NCBI GenBank assembly: GCA_011037195.1
Contig: JAAEAF010006130.1
Location: 1 to 64,000, forward strand
Origin: Triatoma infestans
Lineage: Eukaryota > Arthropoda > Insecta > Hemiptera > Reduviidae
Length of the DNA: 64,000 nt
Direction: 5' to 3'
Shown here: positions 33,391 through 44,430 of the stretch, piece by piece
How positions within the stretch are numbered: position 1 is the stretch's first letter
Layout: the number at the start of each line of letters is the position of its first letter
Made by a program: the position numbers and the translations under genes
Notes under the pieces: model-generated
The model's database searches: none
What the model saw: only the letters and a program-made list of their open reading frames with translations
Told to the model about the DNA's origin: nothing

Positions 33391-34378
33391 GATGAATCTG
33401 GCTAACTCTTTTAGTGGGAATCTATCCCCATCCAGCGGTAAAGAAGAACTAGAAGGCGTCATCTGCCAGAAATATGTGCCTTATCTAGGCATAATTATCT
33501 TCTGACATATATAAAGCATTGTTAAGAAGCATTGGTCAATACAGAGAGCACGTGATTGTACGGACTCCACATGGTTATTTTGATCCTGCTGGAACAATAT
33601 TTACACAAAAATAATCCCACAATTTCCTTCGGCTGAATAGTTAGCTTACTGAATAGTTAGCTTACTGGAAAGTATTTCCCATACTCTCCCCGTGTGCACC
33701 GTTATTTCTAAAGACGTACACTTTAACCCATTCTCATTCTCCTTTTTGCTACAACAACCGTCTTATATTGCTCAGTCTATTCCATTCTGTCTCTAGTCCT
33801 TCCTTCACCTACTTCCTTTACGTATTTACATGGAAATTTACTTAAGAGTTACATCGTCTCTTTGCTATCCAGGGAATACTGTCGCCAACTCCCCCATATT
33901 CTGCTACCTCTCACACATATCTTCCCCCTCCACCTACGCGCTTAGTTTTTATTTTTCTCTTCCTCACTCATACTGTACACTCAAACCCAGATGTGCTTCA
34001 TCCAGTTAAAAAATGAAGAAGACAAAAAAAAGAAGATACAATTTCCCATATTTCTTTATAAATATTGAAATGGAAAAAAATACATACAGAATTTATAAAG
34101 GCACTAAAAAGCCTAAAACTTCCTTTGGGAATTTTCTTGAAAGAGTAAGGACAAAGAGAAGGAAAAGAAATCTCTATATACAATATTATTTCAACGAAAT
34201 GATTCTCAATTCCATTTGTTAAAATAAATAATAAATATGTCTTATATACATATATATGTATTGTATATATGAATAATATACATAGATTGTTCGAAATAAT
34301 AAGAATACTGACTTTTTCTCAGAAAACTAAGATTAGTAAAAAAAAAAAAAAAAATTATATTTGCGTTCCTATAATTCT
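33391..34378. other. Unassigned DNA
   Basis: CT-rich in 33680-33960. The 69-codon frame at 34013-34222 is lysine-rich by base composition only. Confidence 0.4.
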
Positions 34379-34480
34379 TTACTTTCTCCTATTTATTTTT
34401 TTCTTATTGCTTACGGAAGAGAAAGAATTGTAATTCTTTTAATTGTTTGAAATTAAGATTTCAACGGATATACACGTTTT
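34379..34480 (+). repeat. Family A repeat, 5'-end fragment
   Basis: TACTTTCTCCTATTT, then CGGAAGAGAAAGAATTGTAA, AAGATTTCAACGGATATACA and CGTTTTGCAG align with the first about 100 bp of Family A, with a small insertion after the start. Confidence 0.6.
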
Positions 34481-34567
34481 GCAGTTCATTAGTTTAGTTA
34501 AAATAAAATATCTTAAAGTACGTTTTTGTAAAAGGAAGAATGTGAAAAACGGATAAGCTTAAGACAT

Positions 34568-34769
34568 TTTTTTTTTAATGCGCGTCAACATTTATAGTCC
34601 GAGCGTCCTCAATGCACTGCTGGCCTTCGATCAGTGTTTTCTTCATTATAGACGAAGCTGTCCACCACGAATCTGTAGACCCTCCTAGGAAGAAGAAAAA
34701 AACATAAGGGTAGCAATGGACTTGAGCCCGAGGCCTCCGTGAGGGGGGCGAGTCTCAGCTAATTCCTTA
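34568..34769 (-). mobile_element. SINE-T, diverged copy
   Basis: Minus-strand SINE with T-run (its A-tail) at 34568-34577, GCGCGTCAACAT, CTCAATGCACTGCTGGCC, GACCCTCCTAGGAAG, AAGGGTAGCAATGGACTTGA, a damaged B box and CTCAGCTAATTCC on the A-box side. An internal part of the tRNA head is shortened. Confidence 0.75.
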
Positions 34770-34995
34770 TGTAAGCTAAAATTTCATATTCCGGTTAGTT
34801 ATTACCATGGATACGATGGTAAAACCCGTCAAATGAAAGTGTAACATTGGTTTTAGTTTTTGTTTTTTTGCAGTGTTTTGTGACTTTAACGATTTTTTTT
34901 CTTCTTTTTTTTAAACTTCACATATTTAGGCGTATCATTTTTATCTCATTTATTCAATATTTTTCAGAGAAAATTAATTTTTGTAGTGTTCAGAA

Positions 34996-35234
34996 GGATT
35001 AGATTAGATTGGGAAGGGCCACGCCTCATTCCACTACGACCTGCATGGGGAGGTCTGTTGTGGACCGCCTGAGCTACCAAAGCTGAAAGTGGCTCCGTCA
35101 TGAAGCTCTTGTCTTCGGGATTGTTAGTCCGCAGTTGAAGAAACCTTGTCCTCGCCAGGCTGGCACACTCACAAAGAATGTGTACCAGGGTTTCCTTCTC
35201 GGCCTTGCAGAAACAACATAACTCGTTGTCTGCA
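34996..35234 (-). pseudogene. 5'-truncated R1/LOA-like LINE 3' end with 11-bp duplication
   Basis: On the minus strand this reads ADNELCCFCKAEKETL and VHILCECASLARTRFLQL, a perfect CxxC...H...C zinc knuckle, then SFMTEPLSALVAQAVHNRPP and GMRRGPSQSN. This is the C-terminal end of an RNase H-bearing LINE. The 3' end is an AATCT-like short repeat (TCTAATCTAATCC) instead of poly(A). The 11-bp agtgttcagaa at 34985-34995 and 35235-35245 defines a 239-bp insertion that was dead on arrival. The reading frame is intact over its whole length, so the insertion is comparatively young. Confidence 0.88.
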
Positions 35235-35789
35235 AGTGTTCAGAAAGAGCTTAAATTGGTTATCCTAAAAACATCGTTCATTCAGTTTTAATTTATTGAA
35301 AATCAGTTAATCGAAACTACAACTTATCTGAACATTTCCGAAAATTGTTGAAAATGAGTTCTAAGATTTTTCTTTAAAGTTGGTAAATTTATACTTCATA
35401 TTTGAAATTCCTCCTGTAAAAATTCGATTATAAAGGGGTTTCTGTGAAACTGAGATATTCGGCTTCCCTCTAAAGGTGTAAAATCATTAGCATTGTTGGT
35501 TCATTTGGTAGATCGGAATGGTGAGATTTATAAATTAGAAGCTAACATTCATTAAACTATAATTAAATATTAAACTTATAATTTCACAACTGAAGGACGT
35601 AATATAAAACAATTAAAAGAGAGAAAATAAGTGAGATAATGTGAGAGATTGACGGGCGAGAGCGGTGATGTAAATGATGAGGTCAACTGGTAGACAGGGA
35701 TAGAATGTTGATACAATGGTCCTATTTTTGTAGAGCCCGACTTTCTTTTTTTTTTGAGGTGCCCGATGCACTGTGCGATCTTCACGATC

Positions 35790-36222
35790 TATTATTATTA
35801 TTATTATTTTTATTTGACCTAAATAAATTACATAACAAGTAACATAAGGTACGTCAAAATTACATAATAAACAATAAGTTTGCTAGTTCAAATAGTCCTT
35901 GCTCTGATGTTTGCACTTTGTTCTCACTAGGAAATAAACAATATCCAACACTGTATTTAGTCTATCCTGAAGTGTCCCAGCGCCCACTTCTCTTCCAGAA
36001 TCTCATTTATTTTATAAAAACTGTTTTCCTTAAAGAAATGTTTTAACGTTTTCTTAAATGGTTCAGTCTTCAGACCCATTATTTCCTTCGGCAGTTTGTT
36101 AAACAATCTTACACTCATCGCACTTGGAGCTAACTCCGACTTCGCCAATCTTCTCACTGGTAAGTGTAGATTATTTTTATTTCTAAGATTGTAAGAGTGT
36201 TTATCTCCTCTACATTCCATAT
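35790..36222 (-). pseudogene. LINE 3' end with terminal coding fragment
   Basis: The minus-strand frame 36220-35957 encodes KHSYNLRNKNNLHLPVRR, SELAPSAMSVRLFNKLPKEI, FKKTLKHFFKENSFYKINEI and stops after FRID. This wording (YNLRNK...RLAKSE...FNKLP..I...FKK.LK) is the C-terminal end found in non-LTR retrotransposon proteins of insects. It is followed by about 170 bp of 3' UTR ending AATAAAAATAATAATAA. Only the last 87 codons remain, so the copy is 5'-truncated. The clade is not certain. Confidence 0.75.
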
Positions 36223-36424
36223 TTTTTTTTCCTTTTGTATTGTGTCAACGTTGGCATTATATTCCTGATTGGAAGGGTGATGACTGATTGTGATAAAGTC
36301 ATCAAAGTAGTTAAGAAAATTTAGCATTTAATAATAATTTCGTCTTTAAAGACAATTTTTTTTAAACAGAAGAGTGAAAATAGGCGGCAAGAATAAGTCC
36401 CGATGTTGTTTTATGTTGGTATTT

Positions 36425-36655
36425 TTACTTTCTCTAACTACTGTTAGAGGAAGAATTACGATCGTGCCAGATTTTCGAAATTGAGTTTTCACCGGAAATA
36501 CACGTTTTGAGGTCCCCGGAGTCCAAAAAAGTGGTTTTTAAAAACTGGAGTGTGTGCGTGTGTGTGTGTTTGTGTGTGAACAGGGATTTCCGGTGAAAAA
36601 TCCATATCGATAAATTTGACACGATCACAAATACTTTCTCTTAAATAAGGAGTAA
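36425..36655. repeat. Family A 5' ends joined head to head
   Basis: Plus strand: TTACTTTCTCTAACTACTG, GAGGAAGAATTACG, TTTTCACCGGAAATACACG, a (GT)n run at about 36548-36577 and TGTGAACAG, all Family A 5' sequence. From about 36588 the same 5' end follows inverted: TTTCCGGTGAAAAATCC, TTTGACACGATCAC, TACTTTCTCTTAAATAAGGA. The result is a partial foldback of Family A. Confidence 0.75.
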
Positions 36656-37373
36656 GAGCTGAAGTAATAAATTAAATACTTACAAAACATAATGTACAAC
36701 AATTTTAAATGAATTTAATGACTATTTAGCGTATTTTGAGCAGACCGAATGAATTCAGTATCCATTTTTCATGAAATCTACTGTAAGAAATTAAAAAGAC
36801 ATCCAATGAAGGATGTAAAAATAAAAAGAAAATAAAAGAACAATTTTTTTTTTTTCTAGCTCCTATAGTTTTTGAGAAAAATTCTTCATAAATATATAAT
36901 TTGAATTAATGTGTAAAAAAAAAACAACAAAAATTCAATGTTTATGTGATTTATTAATTCAAATATTAAAAAAAATAAATAAAATAAAACTTTCTTAGTT
37001 CCATTAAGATTAAAAATTAATAGAAATATACAGTGAACGATAGTAAATGAAGATAAAGTCATGTTTCTACCTTTATTATTCAATAATTAAGTAAGTAGCT
37101 CCCATTCTCAAGCAATTTATTTATTTATTTATTTAAAAGGGAAAAATCTCTCAATTAAGCTCAATCTAAGACAGATTTTAATGTAAAAACTTCAAAATTC
37201 ATTTCAGTCCTGTGCTATCTTGATGATTATATTTTCATGATTATCTTACTAATCATGATTTCATAATTTGAGTTTATCGTAATAATTTAATAAGTTATAT
37301 TTACATGTATTCTAATTATTATTTTTTTAAATTAGAAAGTTAAATAGTTTCGATTTTTTTGATCATTTTGTGA
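36656..37373. other. Unassigned AT-rich DNA
   Basis: (TTTA)n near 37109-37131. No gene was recognised. Confidence 0.4.
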
Positions 37374-37383
37374 GCACTAATTA

Positions 37384-37619
37384 TTTCAATTTAAGGCGCG
37401 TCAACATCTATCTACGGTCATTAGCGGCCTGAGCCTTCTCAGTGCATTACCGGCCTCCGTACAGTGTTTCTCGTTACTGACAACACTGTGCATCACCGAA
37501 GAGTGTGTTGAAGAGGCTCTTAGGAAGAAAAAAATTCTAAGGGTAGCACAGCTGGACTAGAACCAGGATCCTCCGCGTGGGAATCCCGTACCCTAACCAC
37601 CTTGCTATTCCCTTCCCTT
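37384..37619 (-). mobile_element. SINE-T copy with 10-bp target duplication
   Basis: Complete minus-strand SINE: AATTTAAGGCGCGTCAACAT at the 3' end, CTTCTCAGTGCATTACCGG, CTCGTTACTGACAACACTG, AGGGTAGCACAGCTGGACT, a B box with one change, and the A-box end near CTTGCTATTCCC. gcactaatta occurs at 37374-37383 and 37620-37629. Confidence 0.85.
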
Positions 37620-37629
37620 GCACTAATTA

Positions 37630-38829
37630 GTGATCATTAGATCACAGGATTCAAGATACTTACACTAGTTACAAATGTGTCGCTTTTTACATATTATCTA
37701 GAGTTTCCTACTATTACGTAAAGTTCTAAAAAAAAAAAATTAAAACAAAAAAAAGATAAAGTAGCCAATAGGTCGTAATTAATTTATTATATGAGCCGAC
37801 CGAATGATAATAATTAATATAAAATTAATAATATAGTAAATAATAATTAAGTATATAATAGTAGTTATTAATAGTTAATAATAGTTATTAGTATATAATA
37901 ATTAACTTATAGTAATCATTAATTTTATATAAATATTAGAACCATACATTATACTAAAGTGGTACATTATAAAAAAAGCTTAACTCTACTGTTCCCCTAG
38001 AACACCCAAAATTTTCTGGTTGAAATGCGTAGATTGTATACAAAGTTAACAATAAATCGTTGGAGCCATTCCCAATTAAAAGAAAAATACGTTCACTAAA
38101 ACCCCATTTCCAAGATTTTGACCGAAACCTTTGTGCCAGATATGGTGACAGGAACTTCCTTCGTTTTTTTGCAATATTTTGTCCCGACACACACACAAAC
38201 ACACTCTCATTTTATTATAAATCTAATTAATAAAATTATTTCAAACTAGCAGCTTTTATATAACTACCGATAACAACAAAAGTTGTTGGAGCTAGCTTTT
38301 TTCTAGAGTTGTCCTTCATTGCTGGGATACTAGCAATCACAAGAGGGAATATCTGGTAACTGTTTAGTGTCAGCTGTGTGAGAGTGAGTGGCTAGAAAAA
38401 AATCAAGATTTATTACGACCTAAAAGATTTATTGCGGTTCCCTTATCTCGGTTTTTATTTTATCCAGTTTAGACCTCTGTAAATTGTAGCAATACGAAAA
38501 TCGAAGTGAGTAAGTGGGCGTGTGATGGTGAGGAGTTAGGAGATTCTTCTTGGTTACGGCGTCTGTGATGAGGGTTTGGGTATCAGATAAGTTTTGCTGA
38601 TATTGTGAGGCTGGGATAACCGGCAAGGAAGGCAAAATAAAAATGGCTCCCTACAGGGGAATATTTGCTAATTATGCTAGTTGAATCAAACGCTCCACAC
38701 CTCTTCATCATTTCCGAACATGTAACAGCCAGTTCACTGGCAATATTGTCTATTTAGATTCAAGCGTTAATAGCTTCACACGAATTAGTGTATGATCTTA
38801 AATGGTTGGCAGCAGTTAATAATTGCTAC
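37630..38829. other. Unassigned AT-rich DNA
   Basis: TA-rich repetitive sequence at 37800-37930 (recurrent TAATAATTA/AGTTATTA motifs). No gene was recognised; frames of 68-82 codons lack recognisable content. Confidence 0.4.
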
Positions 38830-39085
38830 TAGTGATTTATTGCTCCGACTTTCATGGGCTTCCTGATAGCGGATTCCTTATATGGCGGATATTGTGATTT
38901 AAGCAGACATCCTGCTTTTGCACAGAGTTTCCGACATTGAAGAAGTAAACCGTGAATTTTATGAGGCTTGTTGTTATAGACAGTTAGGAATAGAAGGAGA
39001 AAATGTAAGGGCAAACCTGTCTAGAATCAAACCCGGGGCTTCCTCCTACTCGTCTAATACTGTAACACTAAACTAATCCGTCTCT
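38830..39085 (-). mobile_element. Possible second tRNA-derived SINE, diverged
   Basis: On the minus strand 39085-38985 reads GGATTAGTTTAGTGTTACAG, CTCGTCTAA complement and CCCGGGTTTGATTCTAG. The spacing fits a tRNA-like A box then a B box (one mismatch), followed by TTGCCCTTACATTTTCTCC. The body differs from SINE-T except for the general layout. Only one copy is in the window, so the element ends are guesses. Confidence 0.4.
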
Positions 39086-39162
39086 AAAAAGCTACAATAA
39101 TTTTTTTGTAAACTCAGTATACTAACTTCAAGTGTATAGAGCTATCAATTTATTTAATATTT

Positions 39163-40150
39163 TACTTTCTCTTACTCCTAGCAAACGGAAGTATTGTAAT
39201 CGTGCCAAATATGAGATATCGAGTTTTCACCGGAAATATCGTTTTTGAGCTACCCTCGGTTCAAATAAGTGGTTTTTAGAAAATTATGTGTGTGTGTGAG
39301 AGTCAGTGTATGTAAACAGCATAACTCAAAAACGAAAAATCGTAGAAAGTTCAAACTTGATATTCGCTTAGTTAACACCATGGGACCCAACAGTAGGTCA
39401 ACTGTCAAAATTTCTCAACCGGAAATACTACTTTATTGAATGTTGTTTTTTTTCACTTTCTAAAAAAATGGCTCCAACGATTTTCTTTAAAATTGGTATA
39501 TCAATTACACATACAAAAATCTACATCTTTTATTTAAAACATTTCTTTGGAAAAATTCATTTAAGGGCATTTTTGTGGGAAAGGTGGGGTTAGGTTCAAT
39601 AGAACCTCTGTGTATTTCATTTTTACTATACAATTCTGTCGTCTAAATTACATTAATTAGTATTAAATGTGTTGTTGAAATTCCGAGTTTGAAAAAAAAA
39701 TCGGATGACCGGAAGCGTGTTTTTATGGAAATGTATTTTTCAGTTTTCTAGTATTTTCTCGAAAACGGCTGCAACGATTTTCTTTAAACTAGTTATGTGA
39801 AATACACATATAAAGAGCTACAACTTTTATTTGAAACATTTCTCCCGGTGTACTTATTTAAAGGGGGTTTTGTGGGTTGGGCGGGGTTATGTTTTTCTCT
39901 AAAATGCTATCATCATAGTTAATTATACAATTTTAACATCCAAACAAAAATTAATTAGAAATAAATAGATGGCCAAAATTCCGAGTTTCAAGAAAATTAG
40001 TAAACCAGAAGTGCAGTTTTTAGTGAACAGTTTTTCCAGTTTTCGACGAAATTCGACGAATTTCATTAAATTTGGTATATACTAACTATAAAATTTGTCA
40101 ATTACAATTTTGAAAACTGGAAGAAGGTTGTGTGAATGTTTCACACCAGA
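39163..40150 (+). repeat. Family A repeat, full-length copy
   Basis: Full plus-strand copy. It starts TTACTTTCTCTTACTCCTAG and contains TTTTCACCGGAAATATCG, a GT run (about 39287-39298) and ACTCAAAAACGAAAAATCG. Module starts lie at about 39419, 39710 and 40004 (CCGGAAATAC, CCGGAAGCG, CCAGAAGTGC), and the end reads GTTTCACACCAGA. Each module repeats the order ACGATTTTCTTTAAA, AAGAGCTACAAC, ATTTCTCTGG, TCATTTAAGGG, GGGTTA, AAATGCTATC, TTAATTAG, ATTCCGAGTTT. No continuous frame survives across modules. Confidence 0.88.
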
Positions 40151-40692
40151 TATTCTTTAGAAAAAGATAATTTTAGGTGGTTTTGTGTGAACTGCGACAT
40201 TAAGGGCGACTAAACTTTTGGTATAAATTCCCAAGTGAAGGAAATCTGCGAGTATAGACTTATGGAAGAACAAACTATAATGAATTATTATGCTGAGAAA
40301 TGTAAAGTGAATCATTCACAAATAATACATTTACAAACTCGATTTAGAAAATGTTACAGTTTCCCTATTCGATTTTTGATACAATTGTTTTTAATGATAT
40401 GACACTTTTCCAATTAATGTTAATTTTAAAAACTGTAAAATTAAATAAATAAATATTATATTAATAATAAACGTAATAAAATAGTGTAAGGATTGATATG
40501 CGCGCTCTATCTATCAGCAACGGTAGGTACTAAACACTTGAAACTTTCTCCATTACAAACATGATTCTGTCCAATAAAATACGGTATCTTTTAACATTCA
40601 CTTTGATTATTTCTAATTATTTATTTATTTTATTGATTTAACATAATATTTAAATAATGGTTGCAGTAATTCTATGAATACTTAGAATTTTA

Positions 40693-42204
40693 AAAAAATC
40701 TGGTGTGAAACACTCACACGACTTTCTCTTACAGCGAAATGGCAAATTTTCTTCACACTTACAATTCTTATTAGTGTTTAAAACCGTCGGCATATCACAA
40801 AAAATCTGAATATCACAAAAAAAGTGAAAAACCTATTCATTAAGGTCGTACATCCGACCATCTTCAAACTCAGGATTTCGACAACATATTCAATTCTAAT
40901 TAATATAATTTAGATGCTAGAATTGCGTAATAAACTGAAATAGCACTTGAGAGGGAATCATAACCTTAACTCTCCCCGAAAAGTGCCCTTAAATGAATTT
41001 TCCCGGAGAAAAGTGTTTCAAATAAAAGTTGTAGCTCTTTGTATGTGTAGTTAATATTTAATGTTCAATGAAAATTTGTTGGAACCATTTTTGAAAAAAA
41101 GTAAAAAATTAAAAACTACTTCAGTAAAGCTTACTTCCGGTCACTCGACTTTCTTCAAATTCGGGATTTTGACAGCATCCTTAATTTTGTTATGTGTGTG
41201 TATGTAATATGTACAATATATATGTAATATAATATATGTAATAATGTATACGTAATATAATATATATATTATATGTAATATTATATGAAATAATAGCTCC
41301 CGCTCTAGGGGCGGGCAACACGGACGCCAAAATCCGGAGGCGCCAAAATTTAAAGGCGCCATTTTGGATGTAAGTGTGAGAAAAAATATTGATGTGTTAA
41401 ATATTCAATTAATAGAAAATTTCACATATCGATTTTTTCCTTTGCTAAAAATTTACAGTGCGGAGCGTATTTATATTGTTTATGTCTAAAAGCTAAAAAT
41501 ATTTACACTATTATTGAAAAATTAACGCAGAATTTTTAAAGGACGATGCTTGAAATTGATTGAATATGCATATGCTTCTCTGAACAGAATAGCATTAGCT
41601 GCTTCAGCTTATGTTTGAACATTCATAGACTTGCTTAAGAAAAAATCTATATACGTATGTATTTTTAAGGGCGGCATTTTGTTTTTTTTATCGGACGCTG
41701 GTAATAACTGAAATAACACTTTAGACGAAACCGTAACCTCATCCCTACGCCAAAAGTGTACCCTTAAATGAATTTTTCTGGAGAAATGATACAAATCAAA
41801 GTCGTAGTACTTTGTATGTGTCGTTCCTATAACATGTTCAAAGTAAATCGTTATAGCCGTTTTTGAGAAAATCACCCAAAAAATGGAAAAACCATTCGGA
41901 AAAGTGGCACTTTCGGTTGATGTATTTTGCCCGAAATCTTCGAGTTTGATGCGTTGATAGTACCTGAACGGAATACCAGGTTTGAGCTTCTTACAAATTT
42001 TTTCGTTTTTGAGTTATTCCTTCCATAGAAATCCACACACACACACATATATATATATATTATAGAGAGAGAGAGAGAGAGAGAGAGAGATCATTTCTAA
42101 AAACGCTCAGGGGACCTCAAAACGTGTTATTTCCGGTAAAAACTCAATTTTGAAAATCTGGCAAGATCGCTATACATCCTCTAACAGTAGTTAGAGAGAG
42201 TAAA
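40693..42204 (-). repeat. Family A repeat, copy interrupted at 41.2-41.7 kb
   Basis: Minus-strand copy beginning (plus coordinates) AAATCTGGTGTGAAACACTC and ending near TAGTTAGAGAGAGTAAAA. Both modules are recognisable (TAACTCTCCCCGAAAAGTGC near 40970; CATCCCTACGCCAAAAGTG near 41741), and the 5' region has CA, TA and GA microsatellites at 42034-42090. About 510 bp (41187-41700) interrupt it at the module-end block. After these are removed, the flanks align with an uninterrupted copy. Confidence 0.82.
41187..41700. other. Unidentified insertion in Family A
   Basis: Not found elsewhere in the window. Left part TGTG/TATA-rich (41190-41295). Then a GC-rich stretch 41297-41364 with three GGCGCC or GACGCCAAAA-type motifs, followed by AT-rich sequence ending GGGCGGCATTTTG...CGGACGC. 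It may be a separate element, since GACGCCAAAAT near its middle and CGGACGC at the right edge recall each other, but no TIR or duplication is clear. Confidence 0.4.
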
Positions 42205-42282
42205 AATACAATATTTGACCTACTAAGAATATTGAAATAAAATACAGTATCAGTTGGAAAAATAGTTAAAATTTACATGTCT

Positions 42283-42284
<2 letters not shown>

Positions 42285-42325
<41 letters not shown>

Positions 42326-42326
42326 G
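42285..42326. repeat. (TAA)n microsatellite
   Basis: About 14 units of AAT/TAA directly upstream of a SINE fragment. Confidence 0.9.
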
Positions 42327-42640
42327 GGATTCCTACGCGGAAATCCCGGATTTGTATACAGGGTTAATCAAAGATTTTTTTCTTCCTAGGAGCTTGTAAC
42401 GGCTCACTGTTCGGTAGTTGATACTGTTGCCTGGAGCAGGTTGCCCGGGACCTGCAGTGCATTGCGAAGGCTCTAAGTGCATGTTAGCGCGTTAGATTTG
42501 GAACGTAGATGTCTAGCAATGCAGCCTTCAGCATTTTTCGCCATAGGAGAGTGTGCCCCTCGCTCTCCGTGATAGTCTTTATCGAGAGGACAATACCCGG
42601 TGCCAGCAGTACACTCAGCAGGGTCCGGGCGAAGATGGTC
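42327..42640 (+). mobile_element. SINE-T fragments, two in tandem, diverged
   Basis: First fragment (42327-42500): ACGCGGAAATCCCGG from the tRNA head, TTTTTTCTTCCTAGGAGC, CGGCTCACTG, CAGTGCATTGCGAAGGC and AGCGCGTTAGA. Second fragment (about 42500-42640): GAGTGTGCCC, ACAATACCCGGTGCCAGCAG, TACACTCAGCAGGGTCCGGG and AAGATGG, matching the SINE body in the same orientation. Open frames of 62-77 codons here are SINE sequence. Confidence 0.6.
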
Positions 42641-43304
42641 GTAAATTTTGAGGAACCTCAATATATGTATACTGATGAAGCTCAGGTCTTATCATTGCTC
42701 ATTCCAATTTCCAATTTAGGTCTAGTTGGTTTTCTTGTATAAAATTGGAATAATGAGGTTGCCATTAGCTCTTACTGCAATAATAGAAATAAAACAAGTG
42801 TTTTCTACATAGCTATAGATAATATCTTAATACGAAATGTTAGGCTTGCGATTTACGTATTGGATGGAATTGGCGAATTATTTTAAACAAGCAATTTTGC
42901 ACACGTTATGCTCGTTCATTTACTTGTAAGTCATCTAGAAGGTAATGAAAAAGTCAGTTAGAAATGAATGTTGCTGTATTGGTTTATTTGAACATTCCAC
43001 TATCTTTGAATATCTCTTTGCGTTGTTTCATGAGAGCTATTTTTTTTCAATTCCCTGGATTGCAGACAGATTTTCTAATGTTTCTCCTGTTTTCAAGTCC
43101 TCCTTCGTCTCGTGCATGCGTCTTCCGTCTGCATTTCATTTTTTCCACAAATAATCTTATTTTTACTTTCACTTATTTATTTAATGAAACATGTTTAATC
43201 GAGCGAAAAATCTAATTGCTTAATTAATAATTTATTTAGCTTGTCTAAAAAATGTTTGTTACGTCTTCACACTTAATTAGCTTGAAGTTGAATATCCATT
43301 TTTA
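42641..43304. other. Unassigned DNA
   Basis: Two overlapping frames of 69-83 codons lie at 42945-43215, neither with a recognisable domain. Confidence 0.4.
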
Positions 43305-43590
43305 CTTACACTTACTCCTAGTAAGAGTAAGTATTACGAAGGTGTCGAATTTTTCGAAACTGAATCTTCATCGATATATACCTGAATCTTCGTCTTCTGA
43401 GTACGAAAAAAGGATTTCAGCGAATAATCTGAATACACATATATATAGATATATGTGTATATACATATATCTGTGTCTGTGGCAGTATGCGTTAACAAAA
43501 TATCTCAAAAACGAAAAATTGCGGGCAGCTTCAACCTTTATATTCCATTCCATCAACCGGAAGTGCGACATTCCTCAATAGGTGTTATTT
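43305..43590 (+). repeat. Family A repeat, 5' fragment
   Basis: ACTTACTCCTAGTAAGAGTA, GAAACTGAATCTTCATCG, a TA/CA microsatellite region at 43436-43470, ATATCTCAAAAACGAAAAAT and CCGGAAGTGCGACATTC follow the Family A order up to the first module. Confidence 0.7.
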
Positions 43591-43608
43591 AATTTAGTCC
43601 TTGCTTTA

Positions 43609-44095
43609 TGAAATATTTTCAGAATATCAAGAGATCACCAAGCATGCTAAACATCCTCAGGTATCCTTACTTTTAACTGAGAAAATGATGGAATTGTTCG
43701 AAAAAACCTTCTTATCCACTATAAAATATAATTATTGCATAATCTCCCTTTATACAAATTTCCATGATACCTCCTCCATCTCTCTAATCCTTTCGTCCTA
43801 CAGTTCACCACTTCCCACATTCAAGTTAGTCCTCCTCGAAGATTAAAACGTCTATGTCCGCGAGACTTATTGAACCCAATAACAAATTGGTTCAGTAAAC
43901 TTTTAGGGATATTATTACTGAATAATGTGAACATGTCTCTATGTTCATATCATCATTTTTGCTCATTCTATTACCTACAGTTTTAATATCAATAAATATA
44001 CACACAAAAAAAAACTTCATTTCAACCATATCAGCGCTATGCCCGACTCCGAAGAATGGAAGAGATGCCATAATAAGTAAATGAAATATTTATAT
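43609..44095 (+). repeat. 490-bp inverted pair, left arm
   Basis: Inverted copy of 46428-46934. Shared blocks in order: CAGAATATCAAGAGATCACC, AAGCATGCTAAACATCCTCA, GAGAAAATGATGGAATTGTT, CACTTCCCACATTCAAG, AACTTTTAGGGATATTATTA, CTGAATAATGTGAACATG, TATCAGCGCTATGCCCGACT and GCCATAATAAGTAAATGAAA. Both arms end at the same sequence on both sides. A 81-codon frame here (43601-43846) is disrupted in the other arm. Confidence 0.85.
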
Positions 44096-44235
44096 TAGGG
44101 GGGCATCCAATTAGTAGGTAATACTTACCAGCAGTTCAATATGTATTGCAAGTAACATATACAAACTTGTACATTGCACTTACCTGCAAGAGAGTTAATT
44201 GCGCAGATACTAGGTTCAAAACAGCAGTATATTGT

Positions 44236-44430
44236 TGTGGTGGCTGGTTCCGCAGAGCTGGTAAGCATCAGAGACATTTTCCGTGATAGCCTGCTTCATT
44301 TTGTGGCCATCGACCGTTTTCGGGCGTTCGCCCATCTTCAGGATGCGTTTGTCAGACAGTGTGATAACACAGACTTGCACAGAGCAAATTCAGTTTATAC
44401 AGAGTCAAACCACGGAAAATGTCTCTGACA
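44236..44430 (-). repeat. Family B hairpin element, short-arm copy
   Basis: Minus-strand copy starting TCAGAGACATTTTCCGTGGT at 44430, with only about 20 nt of inverted arm, then the complete unique middle (CTGAATTTGCTCTGTGCAAG), CTGAAGATGGGCGAACGCCC, GAAAACGGTCGATGGCC, CACGGAAAATGTCTCTGATG and tail CGGAACCAGCCACCACAAC. It shows the direct arm plus middle in full. The target duplication is unclear. Confidence 0.88.
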
